Below the pieces are notes generated by a model. The model worked only from the letters and a program-made list of their open reading frames with translations. It made no database searches and was not told the origin of the DNA. The translations under genes were made by a program, and so were the position numbers. From contig OY979718.1 in the NCBI GenBank assembly GCA_963855995.1, positions 26,712,282 through 26,776,281 on the forward strand: a stretch of DNA of 64,000 nucleotides, in the 5' to 3' direction. Below are positions 36,638-48,454 of the stretch, piece after piece (positions within the stretch are counted from its first letter, which is position 1; every line of letters starts with the position of its first letter). Source of the stretch: Muricea muricata. Lineage: Eukaryota > Cnidaria > Anthozoa > Malacalcyonacea > Plexauridae.

Positions 36638-39325
36638 CTAAGAATGTAAAAACAGAATTAATAAATAAAAAATATAACAAAAACATAAACATTGTTTAAT
36701 AATTAATATATTAGCCATAAACTGTTAGCCACACAATGTTTAATTGTTTATTGACTGGGTTTAAATATTTTTAACAAAGCTAAGATTCCCCCGTTAACAT
36801 ATCAACACATGTCAAAATTGTCAATACTGATAGTTATATATTAAATTTTGCCTATCGGATTACAACACAAAATATATCTCCAGACCATGCAGTCGCCAGT
36901 CAGACAACAAAAACCCTTACAACACAAGCCAAAATTTCGCTAGAATTGCACTGGTGTGGTTAATTTTATTTAATTAGGTAACTTCTGTGGGTGCAAATAA
37001 CAATTTTATTTCTGAAAATTGGTATATGACATGGACTATTATGCAAATATTTAATAAAAAAATCTTGCAGACAAGTACTTAATGAACACCTACAAAGCAC
37101 CATGAAAAGCCATGTAGTACCAGTATATGAATATGCTGGCCGACTGCTGGTAGTAATGTTTCCTGCCCTTAAACATTTTGCACTAGCCACTAGTTAACAG
37201 TCAAGCAATAATTGTAGTTTGAAGAAGTCTCAACCCAAAGCAATGAATTTTTTAAAAATTGGTTCTTGATTATTGCCTGGGAGAAAATGATACTTGATGA
37301 TGGGCCGGGAGGGTTAATGTTGTCAATAGTGATTGGTATGGGCTATTATACAGTATATAGTCAATATAGTACACTTGTTTTGACACAACCCTACATAAAT
37401 CACCTTTTCATATTCATTATGCAGGGGCCCTAAGGATACCAGCCTTTGTGCTGATTGAGCTACCCTGCTAAAAAAAGTTTTCTATCCATCAAGCAATTAA
37501 GGCTGCCTTAATGCCTAATGAGATGGTATGAACTTAAGTATATTTGACTTCAACTATGCTTGAACCATCAAATGTTGTTGTTTTGTATGTCATTATTTTT
37601 AAAGAAATCATGCATTACATTGCTATTAATAGGTGTCACTTTACCAACTAATATTCAAGAGAAATTGTAACTGCAAATTACATCCCAAATATATAAAAGA
37701 GTTTGGTATTAGTAGTGCAGACATTGTTGACATGTTCAAAAAACAAGTTTAATTGCTGATCATGAACATTGATATGGCTATTGGTATATCTGTCCTGTCT
37801 TCTTCAACCATCGAGTTGAATCAAACCTCAAAAATAGGATGGATATATTGATAGGTTTTTTACATATTAGCATAATAAATTCATGATCAGACCAAACTGA
37901 CATTGTGCTTTTGTTCTTCAGATTATCTCCACATGCCCATATCAGCTATCCAGACTTTAGGGCAAGCTTTGTGTAGTCTTCACCCAAGCGTATTTTTGGT
38001 AGTAAATGGTGTAGTAATGCCTACCTTTTTATTTTAGGTTCATTATAGAAAACAAGTTGAGTTGCCACAGGAAGATCAAGGTCTTGCACATCAGTGGGTT
38101 AATCAGACTTCTGTATACATGTGTTATTAGTATATTGCATTAGTTCAGGTCCAACTTTTATTTACCTAGTGTAACCATCTAGCAACAAACTCCCCTTGGC
38201 AAGTAAAATTGGCATCATAATCGGTATACTACACCTGTTCCCACTATGTTCTACACATAATGAATTCATTATAGACAGTTAACTTTAATTGTCCAGGGAA
38301 GACCATAGTACCATCAAGAGCCCCCAAAAGAATATACCAATAAAAGAAAATATATTCAGTAATTTTCATTTTACAAAAATTATAACCACTGTGTAAATAT
38401 TTGTATGTATAATAAACTATAATAAATTTTTTTACATACAATGGTTGGGGTGGATAGGATAATTTTTGAAAGCTTAGAATACATAAGGAATGCTAACAAC
38501 CAGAATTACATAGTAGCTTGGTCCCCGACCCTGGTTGTGACAAACAGAAATTAACCGAGTGAGGTTGAAATCCCATTCACTCAGGTTTACGTTCCCTACA
38601 ACACTTTTGCTTCGCATAATTTGGTAGAAATTTCATCTTTGGCAAGTGTAATTTACACTACAATTTTAATACCCTAATTAACAAAACATCACTGCATCAG
38701 TTGTTGGATGACCAAACTGTTGAAAACTACATATCGAGAATGTCTTGTTGTACACGTCTATTTTCTAAAATCTTTGTGCCTTATTGTCTAAATGCCCTTT
38801 AAGGCAGTTATGGATAAATATTGTTTTCAAATTCATACATGTAATTTCAATTTGGTTTTATGTCTTCAGTGGATTTTATAGCACGAAATTTGTTTTCATA
38901 GTTTCTTGTCATGACTTCCCGACACATAAACCTTGTAAACAACACATTTCCGTCTGTATACCGTAGCTTAACAAGCAGACTTTGCCATATTCGCAAATAT
39001 TCACTGCAACTGTTCAACTCACTTTAGTTTAATGCAATCGAACCAGCTTTTACCAAAAGCAAAACGTTGCGTACCACAATGTCCAGGTTAGATTCTTGCA
39101 CAAGCATCCCTCAAAAACTTAAATCTTCTCATTTTCCCTACCAGTTTTGCTTCTTGTTGTCCTTATTGTGAATTGTGTAAATAAAAATTTCTCCGCCATT
39201 TTGCATCAATGATGTCTCGTACTTCGTGTAAGATAACTTTATCGAATACTTTTTGTGGAGCAACCGCTGTATTTGAGTACAGGCGAAATGACCGATTTTG
39301 GATGCAAAATGCCAGATATATATAT
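36638..39325. other. No gene recognised
   Basis: AT-rich sequence with no exon I can support. A short minus-strand phrase (LLGALDGTMVFPGQL, near 38300) weakly resembles the first DDE motif of Harbinger transposases, but nothing around it supports that. Confidence 0.5.
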
Positions 39326-39333
39326 ATATATAA

Positions 39334-40192
39334 CAGTGAACTCAAATAAGACGGGAACGCTGCGTGGAGCTGAAATTTTGAAGCCAAGATGGCGGAAATT
39401 GAAGCTCGTCTTGTAGGTATGATCCAGGCCCCTGCGCGGAAATATTACTGAATCCCGTATGAAAAATCGGCATCATCTCATGTGAAAATTTCATATTTTC
39501 GACCGACTATTTTTTTAGTACGGCTTTCCCATGGCTCTAGAAATTATAGCAAGTGGTGTTTCAGAATAACCATATTTTAGAAACAGTTCATCATAAAAAG
39601 CAGAGTTATTTGGCGAATGAAATTCACGTTCAGAAAAACCCCCGTGGAGAAACACAAACAAACTTTTGTTTTCCTCGACCACCTATGAGGGATTTGAACA
39701 AAACACAGAATAATATGGACTGCAATTAGATTAATCTTACCTTTTCGTTTAGTTTTTAGCTTTTAGGTAGGGTATTTACCGTTAAAATCAGCATTTAGGT
39801 GCAGTGGCGGATCCAGGGTAAGTCAAAGTAAATTATAGCAGCTCATTCTAGGATATATTTACATTTTAAAATACCTTCAAAGCAACTTCATTGGTTAGAT
39901 TATACTCTTTTGAAATTCATAACCTATGACATTGTTATAAAGTTATTTTGAATTTAAAATTGAGCTGCTATAATTCATTTTGACTTACCCTGGATCCGCC
40001 ACTGTTTAGGTGCAAAAATTGAAAAACATCGATCCGAAAATTTTAGTCATTTTTCAGCTCCCGCGAAGCCCACGCAGAAAACACGCGTGTTTTATACCTA
40101 CAAGACGGACTTCAAATTCCGGCATCTTGGCTTCACCCAAAGCTCAGGCTATTTACCTGAAGGTATCGTTCCAGTCTTATTTGAGTTCACTG
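39334..40192. mobile_element. Nonautonomous hAT element (family A), complete
   Basis: The element is 859 bp with ends CAGTGAACTCAAATAAGACG and the near-complement (GTCTTATTTGAGTTCACTG). ATATATAA flanks it on both sides (39326-39333 and 40193-40200), the 8-bp hAT duplication. The inverted ends extend about 90 bp with gaps (AAGCCAAGATGGCGGAA against GGCATCTTGGCTTC). There is no transposase. A second hAT MITE is inserted inside it. Confidence 0.9.
39802..40004. mobile_element. hAT MITE nested in another hAT element
   Basis: The termini are CAGTGGCGGATCCAGGGTAA and its exact complement, spanning 203 bp. TTTAGGTG flanks it on both sides (39794-39801 and 40005-40012). CAGTGGCGGATCC is a common animal hAT end. 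Being nested, it is younger than the host element. Confidence 0.95.
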
Positions 40193-40486
40193 ATATATAA
40201 ACAGCGGGGGAAATTTGTTACGCATGCGTCAACTTCAACTTGCGTGAAGTCCACGAACTGTTTTTGCGCAAGATGGCGGGGAATTTCAAAGTCAAAACAG
40301 TTTTCTGTGTCGTCTTTTTTGGCTTATTTTAAACTCTATTTTTGCAAGTCCAGAAGAAGGACCTTTAGTAAATCGTATGCGGCTAATATTCAATTAGATT
40401 TCTACGTACAATAGGAGAAATATTCTTTCCCAAAGCGCTCTTTTTTGTAGCTGCTTTAGATTTTTTCAAAACAAAAATCTTCTTAA

Positions 40487-41772
40487 GGTGGCTCCCTACA
40501 GTTGTCAAACATTTTTGCTATTTTAGTTAACTTTCATTTTCAATCACATTTATGCTTAATACACATATGCCAAGGAAATATGATCATTTTCAGCAAAGAT
40601 ATGAGGTTTCGTGGTATTCATATTTGAACAAATTAGAACAGTGTTGGTGTTGCCATAGCAACTATGTCGATTTATCTTGAGCACTATTATTGCCTGATTT
40701 CAGAATTAATTGATAATAACTTTTTGTTCCTTCGGTGAATTTTTCTGAATTTTTCTTTAATGATTTATGGTTGAAAGAGGAGTAATATTATAAATTTTGA
40801 GACGGGGTTATCAAGGCAGGTCCTGGGGTATACACGAATAACTATAACGGAAACTCCCTCCTATAGAATTTCTTGAAATTTTGATATGTTTTATTGCTTA
40901 TCATATGGAGCAAGTGTGCAAAATTTCAAAAAAATTCACCGAAGGAAACGCGAGAAAAACACTCTTAAAAGCGAGTTGGTGTTGCCGTCGTGACAAAATA
41001 TCGATTCGACATGATCGGTATCTGCGCATGCGTTTGAATTATAATGCGTGAAAAACGCGTGTTTTTTAGTTGGCTCTTTTGGTAATTTCATTGTGAGTTG
41101 TTTGGCATGTATGTTATGAAACACTGTATGAAACGGATATTTTTTATTATTTGAGACAAACATACAAGATAAATCTTCAGAAAACAAAACACGAAAACAC
41201 TATACTAATTGAATTGATGCATAGTTCATCAAATTCGTTTTTGTTGATAAATCCGTGTAAAAACGTTTCAAAACATTCAACTGCAAGTTAAAAAATTGGT
41301 CTAAAACAAGTATTAGCAACTCCTATTATTTGTAACTGTCTGCAGTGTACTTTTATATTAAATTCAACAGATAAAATACTACATCTGAATGGAGTTGAAT
41401 GACAGGACTTACATAAGTTTTGTCCACAATAGGAGAATCCGTTTGAAGACAGTTCAAGATAGCATTTTGATCCGCGATTATTTTTTAGCATCGTTAAAGA
41501 CATTGGTTGAACATAAATGCGAAAGAACACGTTAAAATATATCTTAAAAACTGGTTAAAACATACGTACTCTTTAACTTTTAAAAAATACGAGAAAAAGC
41601 GAAGAATTGCCATGTTTTGGTGCAAAAAAACCCTCAAAAACAACTTTCCGCGGCTTGTTTCATATTGTTTGCCGAACCACGAAAATTCCACGCGAAAGTC
41701 GTGAGGATGATGTCTGATGTCACTGATCCATATAAATAATTTATAAACTGTACCAAACTGTAGGGAGCCACC
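40487..41772. mobile_element. TTAA-flanked nonautonomous DNA transposon
   Basis: The element is 1,286 bp between TTAA sites (40483-40486 and 41773-41776). The ends are GGTGGCTCCCTACAGTTG and the complement of GGTGGCTCCCTACAGTTT. TTAA targets are used by piggyBac and Kolobok transposons; with no transposase the family cannot be settled. The inside is AT-rich and non-coding. Confidence 0.82.
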
Positions 41773-41776
41773 TTAA

Positions 41777-43082
41777 GAGGAGATTTTTTAGAAAGTCCGC
41801 GTATTTCTTGCGAAAACCGCTCAAAACTTAGCGACCAAGCCTTTGCGAAAAAATGCTCTGGCGCCATCTTTTGTTTTGAAAGTTTTCCAAAAATATTTGC
41901 GAAGAAAAACAGAATTTTACTGGACTTTTGTTTATGTCATGAGGCAAAACATTGCTAAATATAAAGAAGGATAACGTGGTAAGTGTAATATCGTATTTAA
42001 TGGGCGTTGTTTGAATTATTATTATGTTAATATGCACACGTATCTGACTCAGGAGTGAGCATATTTTAGCTGCAAAATTATCGGCTATTTTAAATTAATA
42101 ATAAAACTGATTGAAGCCTCTGCTTTCGTCCTCTGGATGATAACCAGCTTGTTCACGACTCGTTAATAACATAAGTACATAGAAAACGTTAAAGGATTTT
42201 GCATTTTTAAGGAAAATTTGAGTATTTGTAATTTTAAATCCCTTTACTTCAATTTACTAATTTTACAGGCATTCAGTTTTTTACTCGTTTACAGGCATCC
42301 AGTATACAACTTCATGCCATACGCTATATAATCTAAAAAGCCCTTTTTAGGAATGAAAATAAAATTTTCAGTCATATGTTTACTGTAAAGTTTTGAATTA
42401 CACCAGCATCATGGATGCAACAATCTGGTAGGAAGGTTGCTGAACCAGGACTGGTCATAAAGCAGGGCCTGACAGTCAACTGAGGCAGCATGCGTTATTA
42501 GTAAAGACACCAGACAGGCTCAAGAAGCCAAGCATGTTGACATCAAAACAAAATTGCCTATATGGTCATAATATTTTATTTTTTTTCTTTGATAATTGCC
42601 TGGGGATTAACTCAGACCCCCCCCCCCCCAAATAACCTGAAGTAAATCAATTCCTCTACTAGTTAACCATGAAAGTATTTTTTATAGATCTCTGTGATAT
42701 TACTATTACAATCTTAAAGATATGATTACAGTATCTGAAAACATCAACCTCATTCTGTCAGTGGTAGGTGACAAAAACCTGCACATTGTGGAATATTTTG
42801 TCTACTGTATAAAGTTATAAACATTTTCATTATATTCACACAAGAATATATTGTATCATAAATAATAATCTGTGATTTAATAAATATTCATCTTCATCTT
42901 TTATTTTTTGTTTTCTTCAATAGCCTGCAAGAAAAGATTTTCTTAGAAATTCTGATATTTTTTCACATTTATTATGATACACTGTATATGCATGATATTA
43001 TGCCTGGCCTGGCAGAATTCCAATAATTAGGTCCCACCCACCCATGTGTTTATTTTCATGAGTTTAAAATGTGTTTTTATCA
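41777..43082. other. No gene recognised
   Basis: AT-rich sequence with a C run at 42618-42629. A fragment GGACTGGTCATAAAGCAGGG near 42449 is a solitary end of the MITE family seen at 7266-7480. Confidence 0.5.
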
Positions 43083-44060
43083 TTTAAAATACAATGACCA
43101 AATTGATTTGAAAGGAACATGAGCCATGATTGTTGGTGTGGATAGTACGTGTTAATGGTAGCACTCCTGAAGACATAATTTGGATGGTTTTAAAAATCAT
43201 AAAAAACGGTCTTCGACCGCGCATTCAGATTTTGACCAAAACATTTTTTTGTACACTTGCATACCCCTGCCTTAATGTGAAAAACAATTTAGCTCGTTCA
43301 GGTTTAGTTCTGGGGATTATTTTAACCTGTGAAATTTAGGTAAAGCAGTATAAGGACAACCCCAATTTGACCAGATATACTAACATGATATAAACACTTA
43401 GGATTCCATTAAAAATCTTTCAAAATCAAATATTCATGAACTTGAGCTTGAGAAAAATAGTTGAAAATATGTTTATATTGTTTAAAGTATCATGACTGAA
43501 TTGATTTGAAAGGAACATGAACCATGGATGTTGGTGTGGACAGTACCTGTTCATGGTAGCACCCGGACATAATTTGGTTGGTTTTAAAAATCATAAAAAA
43601 CGGCCTTCGACTGCGCACTCAGATTTTGACCAAAACATATTTTTTGTAGACTTAAATACCTGTGGCTTAATGTGAAAAACAATTTAGCTTGTTCAGGTTG
43701 AGCATTACAGAAATAACCCCAATTTGACCAGATACACTAACATGATATAAACACCCAGGATTGCATTAAAAATCTTTCAAAATCAAATATTCATAAGTTT
43801 CAACTAGAGAAAAATAATTGAAAATAAATTTATATTGTTTAAAATACAATGACTGAATTAATTTGAAAGGAACATGAATCATGAATGTTGGTGTGGACAG
43901 TACCTGTTAATGGTAACAGATATTGGACAGTTTTTAAAATCATGAAAAATGCCTTGGACCATGCACTCAGATTTTGACCAAAACATATTTTTTATAGACT
44001 TACATACCCCTGGCTTAATGTGAAAGACAATTTAGCTCGTTCAGACAGAGTTATGGGGTA
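43083..44060. repeat. Tandem repeat, unit about 360-405 bp, about 2.6 copies
   Basis: Units start near 43083, 43486 and 43843 with AATTGATTTGAAAGGAACAT, and share GTTGGTGTGGACAGTACCTG, CAGATTTTGACCAAAACAT and GTGAAAAACAATTTAGCTCG. The copies differ by small deletions and substitutions. No protein is encoded. Confidence 0.88.
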
Positions 44061-44749
44061 ATTTTGAATGTTCAACTTTATTTTAGGACAACATACTATT
44101 GTTGTGTATTTGATGATTATGCAAATTTCAGAAAAACAGCAAAAAGTAATTTAAAGGCCATATGATGCGCAAATCTCACTTTTTTAACAATCAGATATTT
44201 CCAAAGTGTTTAGAGATGAAATACTTTTACAGTATTAGCATATGAGCAAAAATCAGATTTTCTGAGATACAAATATTATATAATTATGATGGACAATTCT
44301 ACAACGAAAGTTATTAACATGCAAACATTGTCAATCACTTAGCCAATGAAGTCCTCCAAACAGTGATTTTATCAGTTTTAATCTTTCAATGATTGTTCTG
44401 TATCGTGAAAAAGTATTTTATGAACTTGATATCCAAATGAAATAGGGATATAAATGTAATATCTTACCTTCCGGCTTCCACGTTCCATACTACCATAAGT
44501 AAATCAAACTCGTATCTTTATGACGGCAACATTCACACCAGTAAGACTTGATTTTCATCCATTCATATCAACGAAAAGCCTAATACTTTTTTACCATGGA
44601 TTGTTAGTCATTTGTTCAAAACATTTCTCATTTTTTCCATCATTTGCCCATGTAAAAAGCACTCGAAAAACCTTCGAAAGGAACACGCCGCCATTTTGTA
44701 AACGCGCATATCAATCCGTGCGATCTGATTGGTTTTGAGCAACAATACG

Positions 44750-46332
44750 CGATTCTGTATAAAATCTCCTCTTAATTCTTATAATCATTATAAGAAGATT
44801 TAAGACAATATAAGAAGATTTTTGACTTTAAAACAAGATGTGATGACGTCATGTGACATTGAAACTAGAAATCCCTTTTGAAAACTTATTGTATAAAAAA
44901 ACTTAAACACTAATGAATTTAATGTTTATTTGTTATGTCTTAAAAACTAAAATGCACAAGTAACAGGGGTCGTCTGAAATCTTGAAGAACTATTTTTTAG
45001 TTATTGTCCACTTCCATTTTAAAATGGCAGATAGAAAATTACTATGAGATAGATAGATCAACTTTATTTAACGAGGGTAGAACACGTTACAGCCAAGGCT
45101 GAAAAACTTGTGGCCCTCACTACACTAATTACAGGCAATAATTTATAATATACAATATAATTACACTATGTTACAAACTTAATAACTAGAAAACTTGTGT
45201 TCCTCACAAAACTAAGAATATCAAAGTATAATAAACTATATTATAAATTTGCCCTACACTAAATAGAGCAATGTTAAAAATGATCTAAATTTAGATATTG
45301 TTCAGTTAAGAATGTTCGATATTTTCTTAAAAGTAACTATGTTGGAACAAGATCTAATGGCTATGGGAATGCTATTCCATAGTTTAGCAGCAGATACTAA
45401 AAAAGATTTGCCACCTTCCTTTTCCCGATTGTATTTGGGGCAAACAACTGTTATTCTACCATATCGTGAAGATATTTGACTAACTGTTACAAACTTTCGG
45501 CAACATAAGATGGGGCTAGATCATTTAAACTCTTAAAGGAAAATGGCAATATATTTTCTTATCGGCTTACTTATAAAAAGCTTTGAAGTCATTGTAAAAG
45601 CCGTTGTTATTTTTTTGGCAACATACTTAGATTCTGAAATATTGAAGGGCAAATAACACAAGCCATCCGCCATCTTGTTTTATAATTAGGTCTGTTTTAA
45701 TGACGTCACAACCTGGGTAGACAGTATAAAACTTGCTCTCAATTATTTAAATTTGAATGAAAATTTCTTGAACACTTCGCATTTGACGTAAAAAGTATAT
45801 ACAATACAAACTTAGTTGGATTTCAACATTCAACATTGGTCATTGCTTCTTCAAGAGACAAAATAATTATCCAGGTTGTGACGTCATAGATTTTTTGAAT
45901 ATCCAAGATGGCGGATGACTAGTGACTTTGTTCTTTTTTGTCCTTCAATTATGTTTCAGAAACTAAGCATGTTGTCAAAAAATTAACAACAGATGCTACG
46001 GTTACCTTAAAGGTTCTTATCAATAAAGGCGGTAAAAAAATATATTGCTGTTCCCCTTTAAAAACCATGCAACATTTATTTATTTTAAGTTCGTCAGTAA
46101 AAGGAATCCATTTCAGTTTATTGAACAATGTTAAAGTTCTTTCTTCTCTTAGTTTGGTGAGTGAGTGTTTAATACAGTTGAGAGAAATTGAGATGAGAAA
46201 GTGTTAAAACATTTTTATTTAATGTTTATTTTATAAGAAAATATAAGAAGAATTTTCATCCAAATTAAAATCTTCTTAAAATAACATAAGAAGATATAAG
46301 AAGAAATAATATAAGAAGATTTTGCATCCCTG
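44750..46332. repeat. AAGAAGAT-rich inverted-end element
   Basis: The left side (TTCTTATAATCATTATAAGAAGATTTAAG) and the right side (AAATCTTCTTAAAATAACATAAGAAG) carry the same motif in opposite orientation. The right end reads GATTTTGCATCCCTG, like a hAT terminus, but the left terminus is unclear. A LINE fragment lies inside. Confidence 0.5.
45045..45530 (-). mobile_element. LINE 3'-end fragment
   Basis: The minus strand encodes GGKSFLVSAAKLWNSIPIAI-RSCSNIVTFKKIS, with a stop at 45302-45304, the C-terminal tail of CR1-like LINEs. The 3' end is an imperfect GATCTATCTATCT tail near 45045. The fragment is strongly 5'-truncated. Confidence 0.75.
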
Positions 46333-47740
46333 GTTTGACATGCCAGTCACGGACGAAGTGTCCTTTCACAAGTTCTTTTTATACATGATTGAAAAAAGCC
46401 AGCAGGTTTTAAATTATATTTAAAAGCACTAATACGCTAGTTGTCTACAGGTTACTCAAATAAAAAAGATTAAGGTATCATTTTGGCTGTAATAAAATTA
46501 GAATGAAGATATTAAAACATTGCAGTTTTCTGTCCTGAAGTATGTATGTAATGTATTTATGTATGTATGTATTAGTATTAAACATTTATTAATAACAGAA
46601 GGTAAAGGTATCTACAACATACACCAGTTTAGCTTACGATAGCCTGCTACTAATTCTTAGGACATAATTACATACATGATATATAGGAATCCAATGATGT
46701 TGGTTAATATAACATTACAAATCCATTAAGCTATAGACCTTCCCCATTGGAAAGTGAACCTTTTCTGTACCAGACAAGAAAAAAATAGGTAGGGTCTACT
46801 CATGTACATTGCAGCTCAATGGATTAACTAAAGACATTTCATCTTTTTGCTTAATCAATTAAAATACAAAATTTGTTCATGGCCGTGGCCAAATAAAAAA
46901 TGTATGGCACATTGCAACTCAATGGATTAACAACAATGACAAATGCCTTTGAAAGGAAAACATGTACAGAACATACATTAATACTTTGTTCTTGGAAACT
47001 AAGAATCGAAGCTTTATATCAATTATATAACTGAATTCACTGGATTTTGTTACCACATCTTGCAATCAGATTCAGGTGGCTGTCATTCCCACAGGAGCCA
47101 GGATCTCAACCAAGAAGCAATAGAATTGTCCATTATTTACACAGCATACTGCTAAATAAAATTGCCTGTGTAAATATTGCAAAATTAAACAATTCTAGAA
47201 GTGCAGGATAACAAAAAATACCCATTTGCAGTAAGGAACCATCTTAAATATCTTCACAATACAGCCAAAATTAATGTCAGTTGTTTGAAATGTATACTAA
47301 ACAGTTTGCTTATCATATTCCATGCTAACTTCAATGGCAAAATTTGACTTAAAGGGTAATTTTTGCACATAAAACAACCTTGAATGTATTTTTCTGAATT
47401 TCTGGAGAATTCAATTGAATGACATTGTTAAGAAACATTCAATACTATATGTATACTAATAACTATTAATAAATTGTCAAATTATTTGAATCACTTAAAT
47501 CCCCTGTGAGCAACTTAGAAATCATTGTTCAAGATTGTCTGTATTGTAATAAGTATGCATTGCCTATGAAAATTTTTTAGAAATGATAACTGGCCTGCCC
47601 TATTCTAGGTTTTACCACAAGAAACCCCATCAATTCTGTTTTCAATTGGTTGTTTGTAAGTACGAGCATTGAATAAAATACAAAGTAAAAGCATTCCAAA
47701 CAATATGACACCCAATTTCAGTGCACTGTTCAAAGCCTAA
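46333..47740. other. No gene recognised
   Basis: AT-rich. It holds an impure TGTATGTA microsatellite (about 46545-46575) and two copies of CATTGCARCTCAATGGATTAAC about 110 bp apart (46810 and 46914). Confidence 0.5.
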
Positions 47741-47968
47741 AGGTTGTTTTCCAGTTACGCGTTTTACACACGTACGTACACGCACGTAAAAGTCGAAATC
47801 AACTCCAATATTACATTTGAAATGAACAAATGTTTTGATGGAGAAGATTCAGCATTCCCTACGAGTTAGCATACCTTAGTGATTCTATTTGTTTAAACTC
47901 TTCTAAGAGTTTAAACTTTTACGTGCGTGTACGTACGTGTAAAAAACGGATAACTGGAAAGCAGCCTT
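47741..47968. repeat. Harbinger-like MITE with TAA target
   Basis: The inverted ends (AGGTTGTTTTCCAGTTACGC and the complement of AGGCTGCTTTCCAGTTATCC) extend about 55 bp and include ACACGTACGTACACGCACGT. TAA flanks both sides (47738-47740 and 47969-47971). Confidence 0.85.
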
Positions 47969-48153
47969 AATTGTAAAACACAAATTATTTCGCTATAAAA
48001 ATAAAAACTTTGGGCTTAAGTTACAATTTTTGATTGTTATTTTCAAGATTTGCACAATTCTTGAGGTGCTGAAGCAATAGAAGACACTTATTTGCAGGCG
48101 AAAATCAATCGAAATGTACATCGCGTTACTCACGCCATATTAATTGATGCCCT

Positions 48154-48446
48154 CAGGGACGTAGCCAGCCGAGGGAGCCGCGGCTCCCCCCCCCCCCCCC
48201 TTTCGTTAATAGAGAGGTTTAGCAAAGACGACACAAGGCCTTTGAAAACGCCAAAGCGAGGTAAAAACGATGTGGAAATGCCGTGAGCAAATCTGGAGAT
48301 GAGCAATCACGGCATTTTACGTCGCATTGACGTCACGTCTCTTTGCTAAACCTCTCTAGTATTTAGCGCGATAGGCGCGTCAAACCTATCATAATTATTA
48401 GTATCTGCAGGGCTCCCCTCCTTTGAAAGTTCTGGCTACGTCCCTG
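48154..48446. mobile_element. hAT MITE with 8-bp duplication
   Basis: The ends are CAGGGACGTAGCCAG and the complement of CAGGGACGTAGCCAG. GATGCCCT flanks it on both sides (48146-48153 and 48447-48454). A C run lies just inside the left end. A second, smaller MITE is nested within it. Confidence 0.93.
48212..48356. repeat. TA-flanked MITE nested in a hAT MITE
   Basis: The ends are GAGAGGTTTAGCAAAGACG and a near-complement (CGTCTCTTTGCTAAACCTCTC), 145 bp in all, with TA on each side, as for Tc1/mariner-type elements. Confidence 0.82.
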
Positions 48447-48454
48447 GATGCCCT

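Noticed and set aside
38282..38330. GALDGT phrase resembling a Harbinger DDE motif
   Set aside because: Only about 15 residues match by eye; the other catalytic motifs and inverted ends are absent.
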